Assembly: GCF_004785935.1 (NCBI RefSeq)
Contig: NZ_SRRP01000002.1
Span: forward strand, 1-49,615
DNA from: Streptococcus rubneri
Lineage (GTDB): Bacteria > Bacillota > Bacilli > Lactobacillales > Streptococcaceae
DNA: 49,615 nucleotides
Direction: 5' to 3'
Part shown: positions 6,548 through 15,460 of the stretch, piece after piece
How the letters are laid out: each line of letters opens with the position of its first letter
How positions within the stretch are numbered: position 1 is the first letter of the stretch
The notes under the pieces: generated by a model
What the model saw: the letters and a program-made list of their open reading frames with translations, nothing else
Databases searched by the model: none
What the model was told of the DNA's origin: nothing
Made by a program: the position numbers and the translations under genes

Positions 6548-7279
6548 TTAATCTTTACTACTTTCAAGTGCTTGGTAGAGCTCATCAGCTGAAGGTTTAA
6601 TAATTTGTCGAGATATTTTTCCGTCTTTTAAAATGAGTGCTCTGTCAGTTTTTGAAGCCAACTCAATATCATGAGTGACCATAAAAACACATTTTCCTTG
6701 ACTCGCTAAATTGCGAAGTGTTTCAAAAATAAGTTTTCTTGAGACGCTGTCCAGAGCTCCTGTTGGCTCATCAGCAAAAATAATTTTACTATCAGCTATT
6801 ATTGCACGAGAAATAGCAACTTTTTGCTGTTCTCCACCTGATAAGGTAGAAACTAATGATGATAGTTCTGCTTTAAAATTCAAACTATCCAACATTTTTT
6901 TAACTTTATTGCTATCAACACTCTTTCCTGAAAGTCTCAGAGGAAGTGTAACATTTTCTAGAACAGGTAGAGCGGGTACCAGATTATAATTTTGAAAAAT
7001 AATTGCAATATCTTGCCTTCTAAATTTAGCAAGTTTCCCTTCTTTTAAAGTGTATGGATTCACACCATTGATAACAACTTCGCCACTTGTTGGTTCAGAT
7101 AAACTTGATAAACAACTTAATAAAGTAGACTTTCCAGAACCACTGACACCAAGGATTGATACAAATTCCCCATAATTGACAGATAAAGAAACATCTTTCA
7201 AAATAGAGACAGTTTTATCTTGTCCTAGTAAAAATTCTTTTGAAAGATTTGTGACTTTAACAGCTAGATTATTAACCAT
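6548..7279 (-). CDS. ABC transporter ATP-binding protein (MacB/LolD type)
   Basis: A 243-residue ATPase when started at the ATG at 7279, which follows CCAGGAGGATTTATT. A longer frame reaches 7348 but has no binding site. Walker A is GVSGSGKST (residues 44-52), the Q-loop is in IAIIFQNYNLVP, the signature is LSGGEQQKVAISRAI, Walker B is IIFADEPTGALD, and the H-loop is MVTHD. It is the cytoplasmic partner of the FtsX permease downstream. It follows the MFS gene by 66 bases, so the three genes may be one minus-strand operon. Confidence 0.9.
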   Translation of the reverse strand: MVNNLAVKVTNLSKEFLLGQDKTVSILKDVSLSVNYGEFVSILGVSGSGKSTLLSCLSSLSEPTSGEVVINGVNPYTLKEGKLAKFRRQDIAIIFQNYNLVPALPVLENVTLPLRLSGKSVDSNKVKKMLDSLNFKAELSSLVSTLSGGEQQKVAISRAIIADSKIIFADEPTGALDSVSRKLIFETLRNLASQGKCVFMVTHDIELASKTDRALILKDGKISRQIIKPSADELYQALESSKD

Positions 7280-7344
7280 AATAAATCCTCCTGGTCCCAG
7301 CGTCATATTTGATTTAATTATACAATATTTTAATTCTGTCAATA

Positions 7345-8625
7345 TCAATAAATGTGTTCTTTTTGGAGTATTCTATATATTCGAGGTAACATTATCATGG
7401 TATAGATCAGGAGAGAAGTCCCTCCAAATATGAATATCAGACCTCCGTTTATATCCTTTTGAAATAGATAAGTAAATACAATGGTACCTATCGGCATAAT
7501 AGACGTATTTAGTGTGAATAAAGTGCTCATCACTCTTCCTAAATAATTTGTTTCAATGCTACTTTGAAGATAGGTCATGACGACAATATTTAGAATAACA
7601 AGAGTAAATGCGATAATTCCCATGAATAAACCGCCAACGGAAGAAATAATCACTTGGGTGTTACTAGTTGCAAATGTAATACCCAAACCAATGATAGCGA
7701 TAGTTAGAAGAAAAAGCGGAATGCGAATTCTATTAGTGAGAAGTGTGTTGTTTTCTTTTTTGTCTGGCAGTAGCGACATAGACACACTGGCTAATAACAT
7801 TCCAACTGCAGACATTGTTTCTAAGATACCTACTGTTGCATTATCTAAAAAGAGTTGCTCTTTGACTACAAATGGTACTCCAATGCTAATGGAAGTATAG
7901 AAAAAATTCAGTACAACACTGACAAGAATAATATATTTGACAATCTGATTTTCTTTTAAAAATCGGATAATTTCTTTAACCCCGTGTTGATGGTTTTCAT
8001 TCTGTTTGATCTCAGCTTCCTGCCCATCGTGTTCATAGAAGAATTTCATGGTAAGTAAGACACCTAAAGCAAGGAGATTTGCAATGATTTCTATGAGAAT
8101 AAAGCCTGAGAAGCCTAACCAATTATAAAAAATGACTCCAATAGCTGGAGAAAGCATGGTTGCGATAGCGATGGCGGTTTGTGTAACAGAGCTTAGACGT
8201 TGAATTTTTGTATCATTTACTAACTCGTGGATAGAAGCTGAGTAACAAGTATCATTTATGTTAACTGTAATAGAGTGGAGTATGACAAACGGGATTACTA
8301 GATATAAGATAGTAGATGAATTCGTTAAAAAATAAAAAGCATAAAACAGAAGAAAAATTATAAGCCTAAAGATAAAATTATAAGTTAAGATCTTTTTATG
8401 ACGGTATCGGTCTACTAAATTACCGATTGGAACCAAGAAAATCAAACTAACTAAAGGATAGATGATCATATTGATTCCAAAACTCATTGCCGATTTTGTT
8501 TGGTCCAGTAACATTAATCCTAAAGCAAAATTAAAAGCTTTTCCACTTAAAGAACTAATAAAACTACTAATAAAGTCTTTGATGATTTGTCTATTAGACA
8601 TTTGATCACTTATTAAATTTTTAAT
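7345..8625 (-). CDS. MFS transporter (drug/macrolide efflux-like)
   Basis: A 12-helix major facilitator, about 425-442 residues, similar in layout to the MefA/enterobactin-exporter-like group. The loop 2-3 motif is GNLVDRYRHKKIL. The longest frame starts with ATG at 8673, but no ribosome binding site precedes it. A strong GGAGGGG lies inside that frame, five bases before an in-frame ATT at 8625; the next ATG (8601) is too far from it. I therefore list 8625 as the possible, rare ATT start, with 8673 as the alternative. A minus-strand TATAAT occurs at 8740-8745. A toxin, drug or peptide is the likely substrate, unproven. Confidence 0.75.
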   Translation of the reverse strand: MKNLISDQMSNRQIIKDFISSFISSLSGKAFNFALGLMLLDQTKSAMSFGINMIIYPLVSLIFLVPIGNLVDRYRHKKILTYNFIFRLIIFLLFYAFYFLTNSSTILYLVIPFVILHSITVNINDTCYSASIHELVNDTKIQRLSSVTQTAIAIATMLSPAIGVIFYNWLGFSGFILIEIIANLLALGVLLTMKFFYEHDGQEAEIKQNENHQHGVKEIIRFLKENQIVKYIILVSVVLNFFYTSISIGVPFVVKEQLFLDNATVGILETMSAVGMLLASVSMSLLPDKKENNTLLTNRIRIPLFLLTIAIIGLGITFATSNTQVIISSVGGLFMGIIAFTLVILNIVVMTYLQSSIETNYLGRVMSTLFTLNTSIMPIGTIVFTYLFQKDINGGLIFIFGGTSLLIYTMIMLPRIYRILQKEHIY

Positions 8626-8878
8626 ATTAACCCCTCCATTCGTTTCAACATTGATTCGGTTATCTAATCCCATTCAATGAACCTGAAAGGTAATCAGATT
8701 ATTAGATAAATCATAATTTTTTTAATTAAGATTTTACCAATTATACTAATAAAAGTATATTAAAAAATGTAGAAAGAGAGTAAATTTTTAAGATTAGTAG
8801 TTGTGTTATTTTAACGGCTAATAAATAAAATGATTGTCGCACTGTTTATGGAAGTAGTTATTTAAGAGAGAAAGATGA

Positions 8879-8914
8879 GTTACTAAAAAGGTGCTAAATT
8901 ATGAAAAAAGTCCC
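8879..8914 (+). repeat. 36-bp exact direct repeat, copy 2
   Basis: Identical to 5052-5087. It lies 74 bases left of the right att repeat. Confidence 0.75.
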
Positions 8915-8987
8915 TTTTTTGTGAAAATCAAAAGCACCAAAAGTCTATTAAATCAATACCTTGCTACTTAAAAAATGCAAGAATGGA

Positions 8988-9040
8988 ACTCAAAATCCAG
9001 TGTCCATTAGGACGTGCCGGTTCGACCCCGGCCGCCGGTA
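8988..9040 (+). pseudogene. Displaced 3' half of tRNA-Leu (attR-like)
   Basis: 53 bases identical to 1216-1268 with no 5' half in front. It cannot fold as a tRNA. It is the remnant left at the far end of the island when integration replaced the 3' part of tRNA-Leu. Confidence 0.85.
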
Positions 9041-9047
9041 TAGTATT

Positions 9048-9080
9048 AAAGACAAGGTTTTCGGACCTTGTCTTTTTCTT
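9048..9080 (+). terminator. Duplicated tRNA-Leu terminator
   Basis: The same 11-bp stem as 1276-1303, with one loop change (G9064), and the same T-tract. It still ends transcription from the island side and shields the adc promoter. Confidence 0.85.
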
Positions 9081-9153
9081 TTATTCGTTAAATTGTTAAC
9101 GTTCAGTTACTAATTTATTACTAATATTTTTGTCATTGTTTTCTGAAAACACT

Positions 9154-9193
9154 TTGACTATTTTCCTTTACTGTGTTATAATTAACCGGTAAA
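9154..9193 (+). promoter_or_regulatory. adc promoter with AdcR box
   Basis: TTGACT (9154-9159), 17 bases, then an extended -10 TGT-TATAAT (TATAAT at 9177-9182). The AdcR operator TTAACCGGTAAA (9182-9193) overlaps the -10/+1 region and differs from the known consensus TTAACYRGTTAA at one base. Zinc-loaded AdcR should block transcription here. Confidence 0.9.
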
Positions 9194-9223
9194 GTATTTT
9201 TGATTAATAGTGAGGTTAAACGT

Positions 9224-9661
9224 ATGAAAGTGGCTAATCAGATTGATGAGTTTTTAAATTCTATTTTACTTATTTCTGAGAATCAGCATGAAGTTTTGAT
9301 TGGTTCCTGTACGAGTGGTTTTTCTTTAACCAATACGCAAGAGCATATTTTAATGTTACTTTCAAAGGACAATTATTCAAATTCTGAGCTTGCTAAATTA
9401 CTAAATGTCAGTCAAGCTGCTGTGACCAAAGCAGTTAAACAATTACTTTCTTTTGGCATGCTGGAAGCTTTGAAAGATGAGAATGATGCTCGTATTGTTT
9501 TGTATCGGTTAACAGATTTAGGTCGTCCTGTTGCTGAAGAACATTCCCATCATCACGACCATACCTTAGAAGTCTATAATCAGGTATTAAGTAATTTTTC
9601 TGAGGATGAACAACTTGTGATTTCCTCTTTTCTTACTCGATTATTGGAGGATCTTCGTTAA
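9224..9661 (+). CDS. adcR: Zinc-responsive MarR-family repressor AdcR
   Basis: A 145-residue MarR-type repressor of zinc uptake. The ATG at 9224 follows GAGG at good spacing and gives the family's usual length; an in-frame TTG at 9200 is less likely. The winged helix covers residues about 40-100 ([33 protein letters not shown]). Zinc ligands known in the pneumococcal protein (Glu/Cys near residues 24-30 and the His cluster near 108-112) are present as [11 protein letters not shown] and [10 protein letters not shown]. The stop codon shares one base with the adcC start, so it is co-transcribed and translationally coupled. Confidence 0.95.
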   Translation: MKVANQIDEFLNSILLISENQHEVLIGSCTSGFSLTNTQEHILMLLSKDNYSNSELAKLLNVSQAAVTKAVKQLLSFGMLEALKDENDARIVLYRLTDLGRPVAEEHSHHHDHTLEVYNQVLSNFSEDEQLVISSFLTRLLEDLR

Positions 9662-10365
9662 TGCGTTATATTACTGTTAAAGATCTTTCTTTTTATTATG
9701 ATCGTGAGCCTGTTCTTGAGGGAGTTAATTACTACTTGGACAGTGGTGAGTTTGTGACGCTGACTGGTGAGAATGGTGCAGCCAAATCTACTTTGATTAA
9801 GGCAAGTCTTGGTATTTTGAAACCTAAGATGGGAACTGTTGAAATTTCCAAGGAGAATGTAGCTGGAAAGAAATTACGTATTGCCTATCTTCCGCAACAG
9901 ATTGCTAGCTTCAATGCAGGTTTTCCCAGTTCTGTTTATGAGTTTGTTAAATCAGGTCGTTATCCTCGCAAAGGATGGTTTCGTCACTTGAATCATCATG
10001 ATGAGGAACATATTTTAGCTAGTTTAACGGCTGTTGGAATGTTAGAGCATCGAGATAAATCTTTAGGAGCTCTATCAGGTGGTCAGAAGCAACGGGCTGT
10101 CATTGCAAGAATGTTTGCGTCAGATCCAGATATTTTTGTGTTGGATGAACCAACTACAGGGATGGATGCTGGTAGCAAGGATGAGTTTTATGAATTGATG
10201 CACCATAGTGCCCATCACCACGGAAAGGCTGTTTTAATGATCACGCATGATCCTGAAGAAGTGAGTCATTTTGCCGATCGCAATATCCATTTGGTGAGAA
10301 AACAAAATTCTCCATGGCGTTGCTTTAATGTCCATGAGAAAGATGGAGGTGAGGAGCTTGCTTAG
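9661..10365 (+). CDS. adcC: Zinc ABC transporter ATP-binding protein AdcC
   Basis: A 234-residue ATPase energising zinc import through AdcB. Walker A is GENGAAKS (residues 36-43), with the unusual Ala-Ala that I recall from streptococcal AdcC. The signature is [15 protein letters not shown], Walker B is [12 protein letters not shown], and the H-loop is MITHD. It overlaps adcR by one base and adcB by eight. It belongs to the AdcR regulon. Confidence 0.95.
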   Translation: MRYITVKDLSFYYDREPVLEGVNYYLDSGEFVTLTGENGAAKSTLIKASLGILKPKMGTVEISKENVAGKKLRIAYLPQQIASFNAGFPSSVYEFVKSGRYPRKGWFRHLNHHDEEHILASLTAVGMLEHRDKSLGALSGGQKQRAVIARMFASDPDIFVLDEPTTGMDAGSKDEFYELMHHSAHHHGKAVLMITHDPEEVSHFADRNIHLVRKQNSPWRCFNVHEKDGGEELA

Positions 10366-11161
10366 TTTATTTCAATATGACTTTATGCAACGGGCCTTGT
10401 TAGCGATGGTTGCCATGAGTCTCTTCTCCCCTATCTTAGGTGTATTTTTGATTTTGCGTCGTCAGAGCTTAATGAGTGATACACTGAGCCACGTCTCTCT
10501 ATCAGGGGTTGCTTTTGGCCTCTTCCTTGGTTTCTCTCCAACTATTTCTACAGTCATTGTGGTCATCATAGCTGCGGTATTTCTAGAGTACTTACGAACA
10601 GTCTATAAAGATTTTATGGAAATTGGGACAGCGATTCTCATGTCGACCGGCTTAGCCTTGGCTTTGGTGATCATGAAGGGTGGCGGTAAAAGTTCCATGA
10701 GTTTGGACCAGTACCTATTTGGCTCTACCTTGACCATTACGGATGAGCAAGTGCTTGCTTTGTTTATCATTGCAGCCATTGTTTTAGTTTTAACGATTCT
10801 CTTTATTCGTCCCATGTATATCCTTACATTTGATGAGGATACAGCTTATGTAGATGGTTTACCCGTGCGTCTCATGTCTATCTTGTTTAATATTGTGACA
10901 GGGGTGGCTATTGCCTTGATGATTCCGGCTGCAGGTTCCTTGTTGGTATCTACTATTATGGTCTTACCAGCTAGTATTGCTTTAAAGCTAGGAAAGACCT
11001 TCCGTTCGGTTATGCTTCTGGCAGTGGTCATTGGTTTTGTGGGGATGGTCAGTGGTCTCATTCTTTCTTATTACCCGGATACACCGGTTAGTGCGACCAT
11101 TACTCTCTTATTTGTATCCTTCTTTTTGCTCTCAAATCTTTTTGTTAAATTTAGAAAATAG
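10358..11161 (+). CDS. adcB: Zinc ABC transporter permease AdcB
   Basis: A 267-residue ZnuB-type permease with about eight membrane helices. The start is most likely TTG at 10358 ([15 protein letters not shown]), because GGAGGTGAGGAG lies directly before it and this gives the pneumococcal N-terminus and length. The upstream ATG at 10328 adds ten unrelated residues inside adcC. The conserved segment [20 protein letters not shown] (residues about 31-50) is typical of metal permeases of this class. The gene overlaps the end of adcC by eight bases. Confidence 0.93.
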   Translation: MLSLFQYDFMQRALLAMVAMSLFSPILGVFLILRRQSLMSDTLSHVSLSGVAFGLFLGFSPTISTVIVVIIAAVFLEYLRTVYKDFMEIGTAILMSTGLALALVIMKGGGKSSMSLDQYLFGSTLTITDEQVLALFIIAAIVLVLTILFIRPMYILTFDEDTAYVDGLPVRLMSILFNIVTGVAIALMIPAAGSLLVSTIMVLPASIALKLGKTFRSVMLLAVVIGFVGMVSGLILSYYPDTPVSATITLLFVSFFLLSNLFVKFRK

Positions 11162-11169
11162 GTGATCTT

Positions 11170-12669
11170 ATGAAAAAACTTGTATGGCTCGTGTTAGCCT
11201 TCTGTAGTCTTCTTTTAGTAGCTTGTAGTGGTGGTCAAAATCAGTCAGGGAAATTGAAAGTCATGACGACTTTCTATCCTGTCTATGAATTTACTAAGCA
11301 AGTCGTTGGAGACGAGGGAGATGTGGAGCTCTTGATTGGCTCTGGTTCAGAACCCCATGATTTTGAATTGTCTGCCAAGGGTCGCGCAAAAATCCAAGAG
11401 TCAGATGTCTTTGTCTATGAGAACGAGAACATGGAAACTTGGGTGCCTCAGTTGTTGAAATCAATGGATGGCAAGAAAACAAAGGTTGTCAAAGCGACGG
11501 AGAATATGCTTCTTTTACCAGGTGGTGAAGAAGAGCATGACCATGAGGGAGGGGAAGAACACCATCATGAGTACGATCCCCATGTCTGGCTTTCTCCACA
11601 GAGAGCCATTAAAATGGTGGAAACGATTCGTGATCAACTGGTGAAACAGTACCCAGATAAAAAGGCTAGTTTTACAGCAAATGCAGATGCCTATATTGCC
11701 AAGTTGAAAAAATTGGATGACAGCTATACGAAGAGCTTATCTGCAGCGAAACAGAAAAACTTTGTCACTCAACACGCAGCTTTCCGTTATTTGGCCCTGG
11801 ACTATGGCTTGAATCAAGTCTCTATTTCAGGTTTGTCACCAGATAGTGAACCGTCTGCGACTCGTTTGAGTGAATTGACAGAGTATATCAAGAAGAACGA
11901 CATCAAGGTCATCTACTTTGAAGAAAATGCTTCTAAATCCTTATCGAAAACCTTATCTGCTGAAACCGGTGTGGATCTAGCTGTTTTGAATCCATTAGAG
12001 AGCTTGACAGATGAGCAGATGAAAGATGGTGAAGACTACATCTCTATCATGGGAGCTAACCTCAAATCTTTGGAGTTAACAACGACTCAAGCCGGAAAAG
12101 AAATTGCTCCAGAAGAGGAAGAAGACACCAAAACAGTAGCCAATGGCTATTTTGAAGACAGTGCTATTAAGGACCGAACTCTTTCAGACTATGCGGGAGA
12201 CTGGCAGTCTGTGTATCCTTATCTAAAAGATGGAACCTTGGATCAAGTCTTTGACTACAAAGCTAAACTAACTAAGTCCAAAACAGCTGAGGAGTATAAA
12301 GCCTACTACACCACAGGTTATAAAACAGATGTCGAACGGATTGTCATTACAGACAAAACCATGACCTTCTATAAGAATGGCGAAGAGAAGAAGTTCGAAT
12401 ACCGCTATGCTGGGAAGCATACACTAACCTATACAAAAGGGAATCGTGGAGTGCGTTATCTTTTTGAAGCAACTGATCCAAATGCGGGTGAATTCAAGTA
12501 TGTTCAATTCAGTGACCACCAAATTGCTCCTAATAAGGCAGCTCACTTCCACATTTTCTTCGGTGGGGAAAGTCAAGAGGCTCTTTATAAGGAATTAGAA
12601 AATTGGCCTACTTATTACCCAAGTGACTTGACAGGATTTGAAATTGCACAGGAAATGTTAGCCCATTAA
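11170..12669 (+). CDS. adcA: Zinc-binding lipoprotein AdcA with ZinT domain
   Basis: A 499-residue surface lipoprotein that captures zinc and delivers it to AdcBC. The signal peptide ends in lipobox LVAC (Cys19). Residues about 27-310 form a ZnuA-like cluster A-I binding protein with a His/Glu-rich flexible loop (EEEHDHEGGEEHHHEYDPHVW, split here by residue type at about 117-137). Residues about 325-499 are a ZinT domain (YFEDSAIKDRTLSDYAGDWQ; metal-ligand motif HFHIFFG). Two zinc-binding domains in one chain is the streptococcal AdcA form. It starts eight bases after adcB and ends at a terminator. Confidence 0.96.
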   Translation: MKKLVWLVLAFCSLLLVACSGGQNQSGKLKVMTTFYPVYEFTKQVVGDEGDVELLIGSGSEPHDFELSAKGRAKIQESDVFVYENENMETWVPQLLKSMDGKKTKVVKATENMLLLPGGEEEHDHEGGEEHHHEYDPHVWLSPQRAIKMVETIRDQLVKQYPDKKASFTANADAYIAKLKKLDDSYTKSLSAAKQKNFVTQHAAFRYLALDYGLNQVSISGLSPDSEPSATRLSELTEYIKKNDIKVIYFEENASKSLSKTLSAETGVDLAVLNPLESLTDEQMKDGEDYISIMGANLKSLELTTTQAGKEIAPEEEEDTKTVANGYFEDSAIKDRTLSDYAGDWQSVYPYLKDGTLDQVFDYKAKLTKSKTAEEYKAYYTTGYKTDVERIVITDKTMTFYKNGEEKKFEYRYAGKHTLTYTKGNRGVRYLFEATDPNAGEFKYVQFSDHQIAPNKAAHFHIFFGGESQEALYKELENWPTYYPSDLTGFEIAQEMLAH

Positions 12670-12679
12670 TCAAATAGAG

Positions 12680-12703
12680 AAGGAACCAGCTGGTTCCTTT
12701 TTT
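12680..12703 (+). terminator. Terminator of the adc operon
   Basis: A perfect palindrome with an eight-pair stem, AAGGAACC/GGTTCCTT, and a four-base loop AGCT is followed by T6. Confidence 0.9.
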
Positions 12704-12785
12704 GATAGTAACAGAAACTTGTCAATTTGCTAGAAAAAGGATAAAATAAGGCTTATAGAATAGATTGAATGTGGGGAGATTCATG

Positions 12786-13328
12786 ATGAAAAAGTATCGT
12801 TTGCTATTGTTGCTTTCTGCTCTACTGTTTTTCCTTGGAGCCTGTGGTGATAAAAAGCAGGAGACAGGATCTGAAAGTAAAGAAAGTACAGTTCGTCAAT
12901 CGAAGGATAGCGCAGCTACTAGTGAAACAAAGAAAGTTGAGAGCTCTAGTGATAAGAAAGAAAAAACAAAGATGGATATTGAAGCAATCGCTCAAGGGGA
13001 TTATAGTAGTGTAGCTGGTGTCTGGCAAGATGATAAGGGAAATAAACTAGTCTTCGATCAAAATGGTTTGGTCTCTAACGAATATGAGTCTTACGGTCTC
13101 TCCTTGACGGATTATGGAACTGTTTCAGGAGGAGTCTACGGAGGAATCACAGGTGGATTTCTGATGGAATTCATCCCTGCTGGGCTTACGATTGATGATC
13201 AAACGGACGAAAATGGAGAGGTCGTCTTCCATGATGATTCTGATGCTAGCAAGGACCGTCTCTGGACCGGAACTGGAATGTACAGTTTTACGGAACAAGG
13301 TTCTTTCCTCTATAAGGTCGGGGACTAG
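12786..13328 (+). CDS. Lipoprotein with DUF6287-like domain
   Basis: A lipoprotein of about 180 residues. The signal peptide (MKKYRLLLLLSALLFFLGAC) has lipobox LGAC. Residues 25-65 are a Ser/Lys/Glu-rich linker, as in cell-wall-spanning lipoproteins. Residues about 67-180 (MDIEAIAQGDYSSVAGVWQD) resemble the DUF6287 domain found in streptococcal lipoproteins. ATG 12786 sits seven bases after GGGGAG; ATG 12783 is the close alternative. It is a separate transcription unit behind the adcA terminator. Its function is unknown; anchoring at the membrane outer face is the only safe inference. Confidence 0.75.
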   Translation: MKKYRLLLLLSALLFFLGACGDKKQETGSESKESTVRQSKDSAATSETKKVESSSDKKEKTKMDIEAIAQGDYSSVAGVWQDDKGNKLVFDQNGLVSNEYESYGLSLTDYGTVSGGVYGGITGGFLMEFIPAGLTIDDQTDENGEVVFHDDSDASKDRLWTGTGMYSFTEQGSFLYKVGD

Positions 13329-13345
13329 CTAGTATATGAGTAATG

Positions 13346-13383
13346 AAAAAGAATGAAGAGTGTCCTACTCTTCATTCTTTTTT
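13346..13383. terminator. Bidirectional terminator between convergent genes
   Basis: A 16-bp stem (13346-13361 with 13367-13382) flanked by A-runs and T-runs. It ends both the lipoprotein gene and the minus-strand GH92 gene, whose stop codon lies inside it. Confidence 0.9.
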
Positions 13384-15460
13384 AGATTTTAGGGAGCCAA
13401 GAAAGGTGGAAGTCTAACTTCTCTGCTTTTAAGAGATCTTGGTGCCTCACTCTGTCGATTCTTTTTCCATCAAGGGAAACATCTTGAAGAAAGTGTGCCT
13501 GGGCTGTGTGGGCTGTGCTATGGATATGCAGCCATTTTTTCTCTTGAGGGAGATAGAGGCGCAGGTGTTTGAAGAGGGGGATTCCTAGGTCATAGACTGG
13601 CTTGCCTGGACAAGTCGGATAGAGTCCCAAAACCGACCAGATATACCAAGAAGATAGACTGCCATTATCTTCATCTCCTGGATAGGCCTGGAAGGTCGGT
13701 TGGAAGGCTTCCTTGCGAAGGGCTTGGATCAGGACGCTAGTGTATTCCGGGTGTTGGCTATAGCGAAAGAGATAGGGGATGTGGAAACTCGGTTGGTTCG
13801 AAATGGCAATTTGCCCAAAAGGAGCTTGGGCCATCTCACTCATTTCATGAATTTCGTAGCCATAGCCCGTCACCTCATAATGCGGTGCTTGAGTGGCTAG
13901 TCGAGTTAAATAGTGGGTGAAGCCTTCTTCACCACCAAAAAGTTGCTTGAGGCCCTCGATGTCGTGAAGGGCACCTAAAGTTGCTTGAATGGCAGAGCAC
14001 TCTGCATAGTCGCGTCCCCAACTGATGGGTGAGAAGTCTGGTCTGAAATGGCCCTCCTTATCTTTGGCCCGAATATAACCTGTTTCGGGATCAAAGAGGG
14101 TTCGGTAGGAAAGACTGGATTGAGCATACTCTTTGGCCAGTTCATTTTTGCCAAGTAGCTGGGCTGTTTGGGCGATACAAAAATCGCTATAGGAGAAGTC
14201 GATGGTATGACTCACACTTTCGTGATAGTCGGTGGATAGATAGCCTAACTTCTTGTATTCTTTAGCTCCTCGTCGACCGTAATGACCCTTTGGATCTTCT
14301 TTCCTAGCTGTATCTAGCATGGCTTCAAAAAGTTCCGTCTGAAGGCTGGAAGCCAGACCTTTTTGGATAGCATCTGCAATGACCCCGTCAATGAGTGTCC
14401 CTGGCATCATGCCTCTTTCGTCCGGTGCTAGCCATTTAGGAAGGAAGCCCGTGTCCCGGTAATGGCTAAGGAAGCCTTCGAGAAGTTCCTGATAGAGTTC
14501 TGGATAGACTAGGCTATAAAGAGGGAAGGTGGTCCGAAAGAGATCCCAGAAGCCCAAATTCATGAAGTATTTTCCTTCTTGAATGCGGTTGTGAGCGAAG
14601 TCGCGATGGACTGCTTTCCCCTCAGGGGTCACTTCATAACAAGTCTGAGGAAAGAGCAGACTACGGTAGAGACAGTGATCGAAAAAGGTTCGATCCTCTC
14701 CACCTGTATCTAAAATTTCAAATCGGTCCATTAGCTCTTGCCACTGGTGGCTGGCTTCTTCTTTTATCTCTTCAAAGCTAGCTTTAGGGAGGTGAGATTT
14801 GGCCAACTCAGAGTTAATAAAGGAAGTGCCTAATCGAGCTTCCAGAGTGGGGCTGTCAAACTCTAGGATCAAATCTTGACCCAGCCAGTGAGTTCGAGTG
14901 ATAGCTTGGTCGAATTCGACATGAAGATAGAAAGGAAAGTCTTGTTGGTCTGTATGATTTTGGTCTAAGATGTGGAAGTGAAGATCCGTTTCTCCGAATT
15001 TCACCTCAGTTAGTCCATTGGGACAGTGCAAGGCAAGCGCTAGTGTAGACGGCCCTTTAAAGCGAAGGAAGGCTCCATAAAGGCTTGGCGTCACCTCTGA
15101 GTGGATTTGATAGCGCTCTGAGGTGAGGGCTAAATAATGGGGCTGAAAGATAGCTTCTTGGATCCGGTAACTGCTCTGTCTAAAATAGAGGTCTTCTTGA
15201 CTCGGAATGTCTGTTAGTGGGGTAAGGAGACACCAAGAAAAATCCCCAATCCAAGGGCTAGGCTGATGGGTCAAGCGAATGCCTTGAAAGATTGGAAGGT
15301 TGGGGTTGAAAAACCAAGCACCCTGTTCATGTGTCGTCTGTGGGAGAAAATAATTCATCCCGAAAGGAACTCCTGTGTAAGGGAGGGTGTTGCCGTTGGA
15401 ATAAGCTGAGTGATTGTCTGTTCCTAAGCGGGTATCAATGCGAGTAATATCGGTCTTCAT
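13382..15460 (-). CDS. GH92 alpha-1,2-mannosidase
   Basis: A 692-residue glycoside hydrolase of family GH92, calcium-dependent exo-mannosidases that trim alpha-1,2-mannose from high-mannose N-glycans. Seen: GFWDLFRTT (about 302-310), the catalytic-region HEMSEMA (Glu near 542) and the diagnostic PGDEDNGSLSSWYIWSVLG (about 594-612). No signal peptide is present, so it acts in the cytoplasm on imported glycans, as proposed for the pneumococcal homologue SP_2145. It is divergent from the GH125 gene. The ribosome binding site AGGAGGT precedes the ATG. An extended -10 on the minus strand (15514-15522) is the likely promoter. Confidence 0.93.
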   Translation of the reverse strand: MKTDITRIDTRLGTDNHSAYSNGNTLPYTGVPFGMNYFLPQTTHEQGAWFFNPNLPIFQGIRLTHQPSPWIGDFSWCLLTPLTDIPSQEDLYFRQSSYRIQEAIFQPHYLALTSERYQIHSEVTPSLYGAFLRFKGPSTLALALHCPNGLTEVKFGETDLHFHILDQNHTDQQDFPFYLHVEFDQAITRTHWLGQDLILEFDSPTLEARLGTSFINSELAKSHLPKASFEEIKEEASHQWQELMDRFEILDTGGEDRTFFDHCLYRSLLFPQTCYEVTPEGKAVHRDFAHNRIQEGKYFMNLGFWDLFRTTFPLYSLVYPELYQELLEGFLSHYRDTGFLPKWLAPDERGMMPGTLIDGVIADAIQKGLASSLQTELFEAMLDTARKEDPKGHYGRRGAKEYKKLGYLSTDYHESVSHTIDFSYSDFCIAQTAQLLGKNELAKEYAQSSLSYRTLFDPETGYIRAKDKEGHFRPDFSPISWGRDYAECSAIQATLGALHDIEGLKQLFGGEEGFTHYLTRLATQAPHYEVTGYGYEIHEMSEMAQAPFGQIAISNQPSFHIPYLFRYSQHPEYTSVLIQALRKEAFQPTFQAYPGDEDNGSLSSWYIWSVLGLYPTCPGKPVYDLGIPLFKHLRLYLPQEKKWLHIHSTAHTAQAHFLQDVSLDGKRIDRVRHQDLLKAEKLDFHLSWLPKI

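Larger units (their letters stand above)
1216..9085. mobile_element. Integrated island in tRNA-Leu, no integrase visible
   Basis: The segment is bounded by the directly repeated tRNA-Leu 3' half and terminator (1216-1313 and 8988-9085). It is clearly more AT-rich than the flanking adc and glycan genes and holds only accessory genes: an XRE regulator, a TPR protein, an ABC exporter, an MFS transporter and an FtsX-type ABC pair. No reading frame resembles an integrase, excisionase, replication or transfer protein. Internal repeats (4889-5152) suggest an older composite of two insertions. I infer a decayed or trans-mobilised genomic island. Confidence 0.75.
8674..9153. other. Gene-free right end of the island and att junction
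   Basis: No gene is seen. It holds the presumed MFS promoter region, the second copy of the 36-bp repeat (8879-8914), the right-end block (8852-8987), the displaced tRNA-Leu 3' half (8988-9040) with its terminator (9048-9080), and chromosomal DNA up to the adcR promoter. Confidence 0.7.

Noticed and set aside
5214-7279. BceAB-type bacitracin resistance module
   Set aside because: The permease is about 200 residues shorter than BceB, lacks the large extracellular domain, and no BceRS pair is nearby.
1216-9085. Prophage
   Set aside because: No integrase, structural, replication or lysis genes; an XRE repressor alone is not enough.
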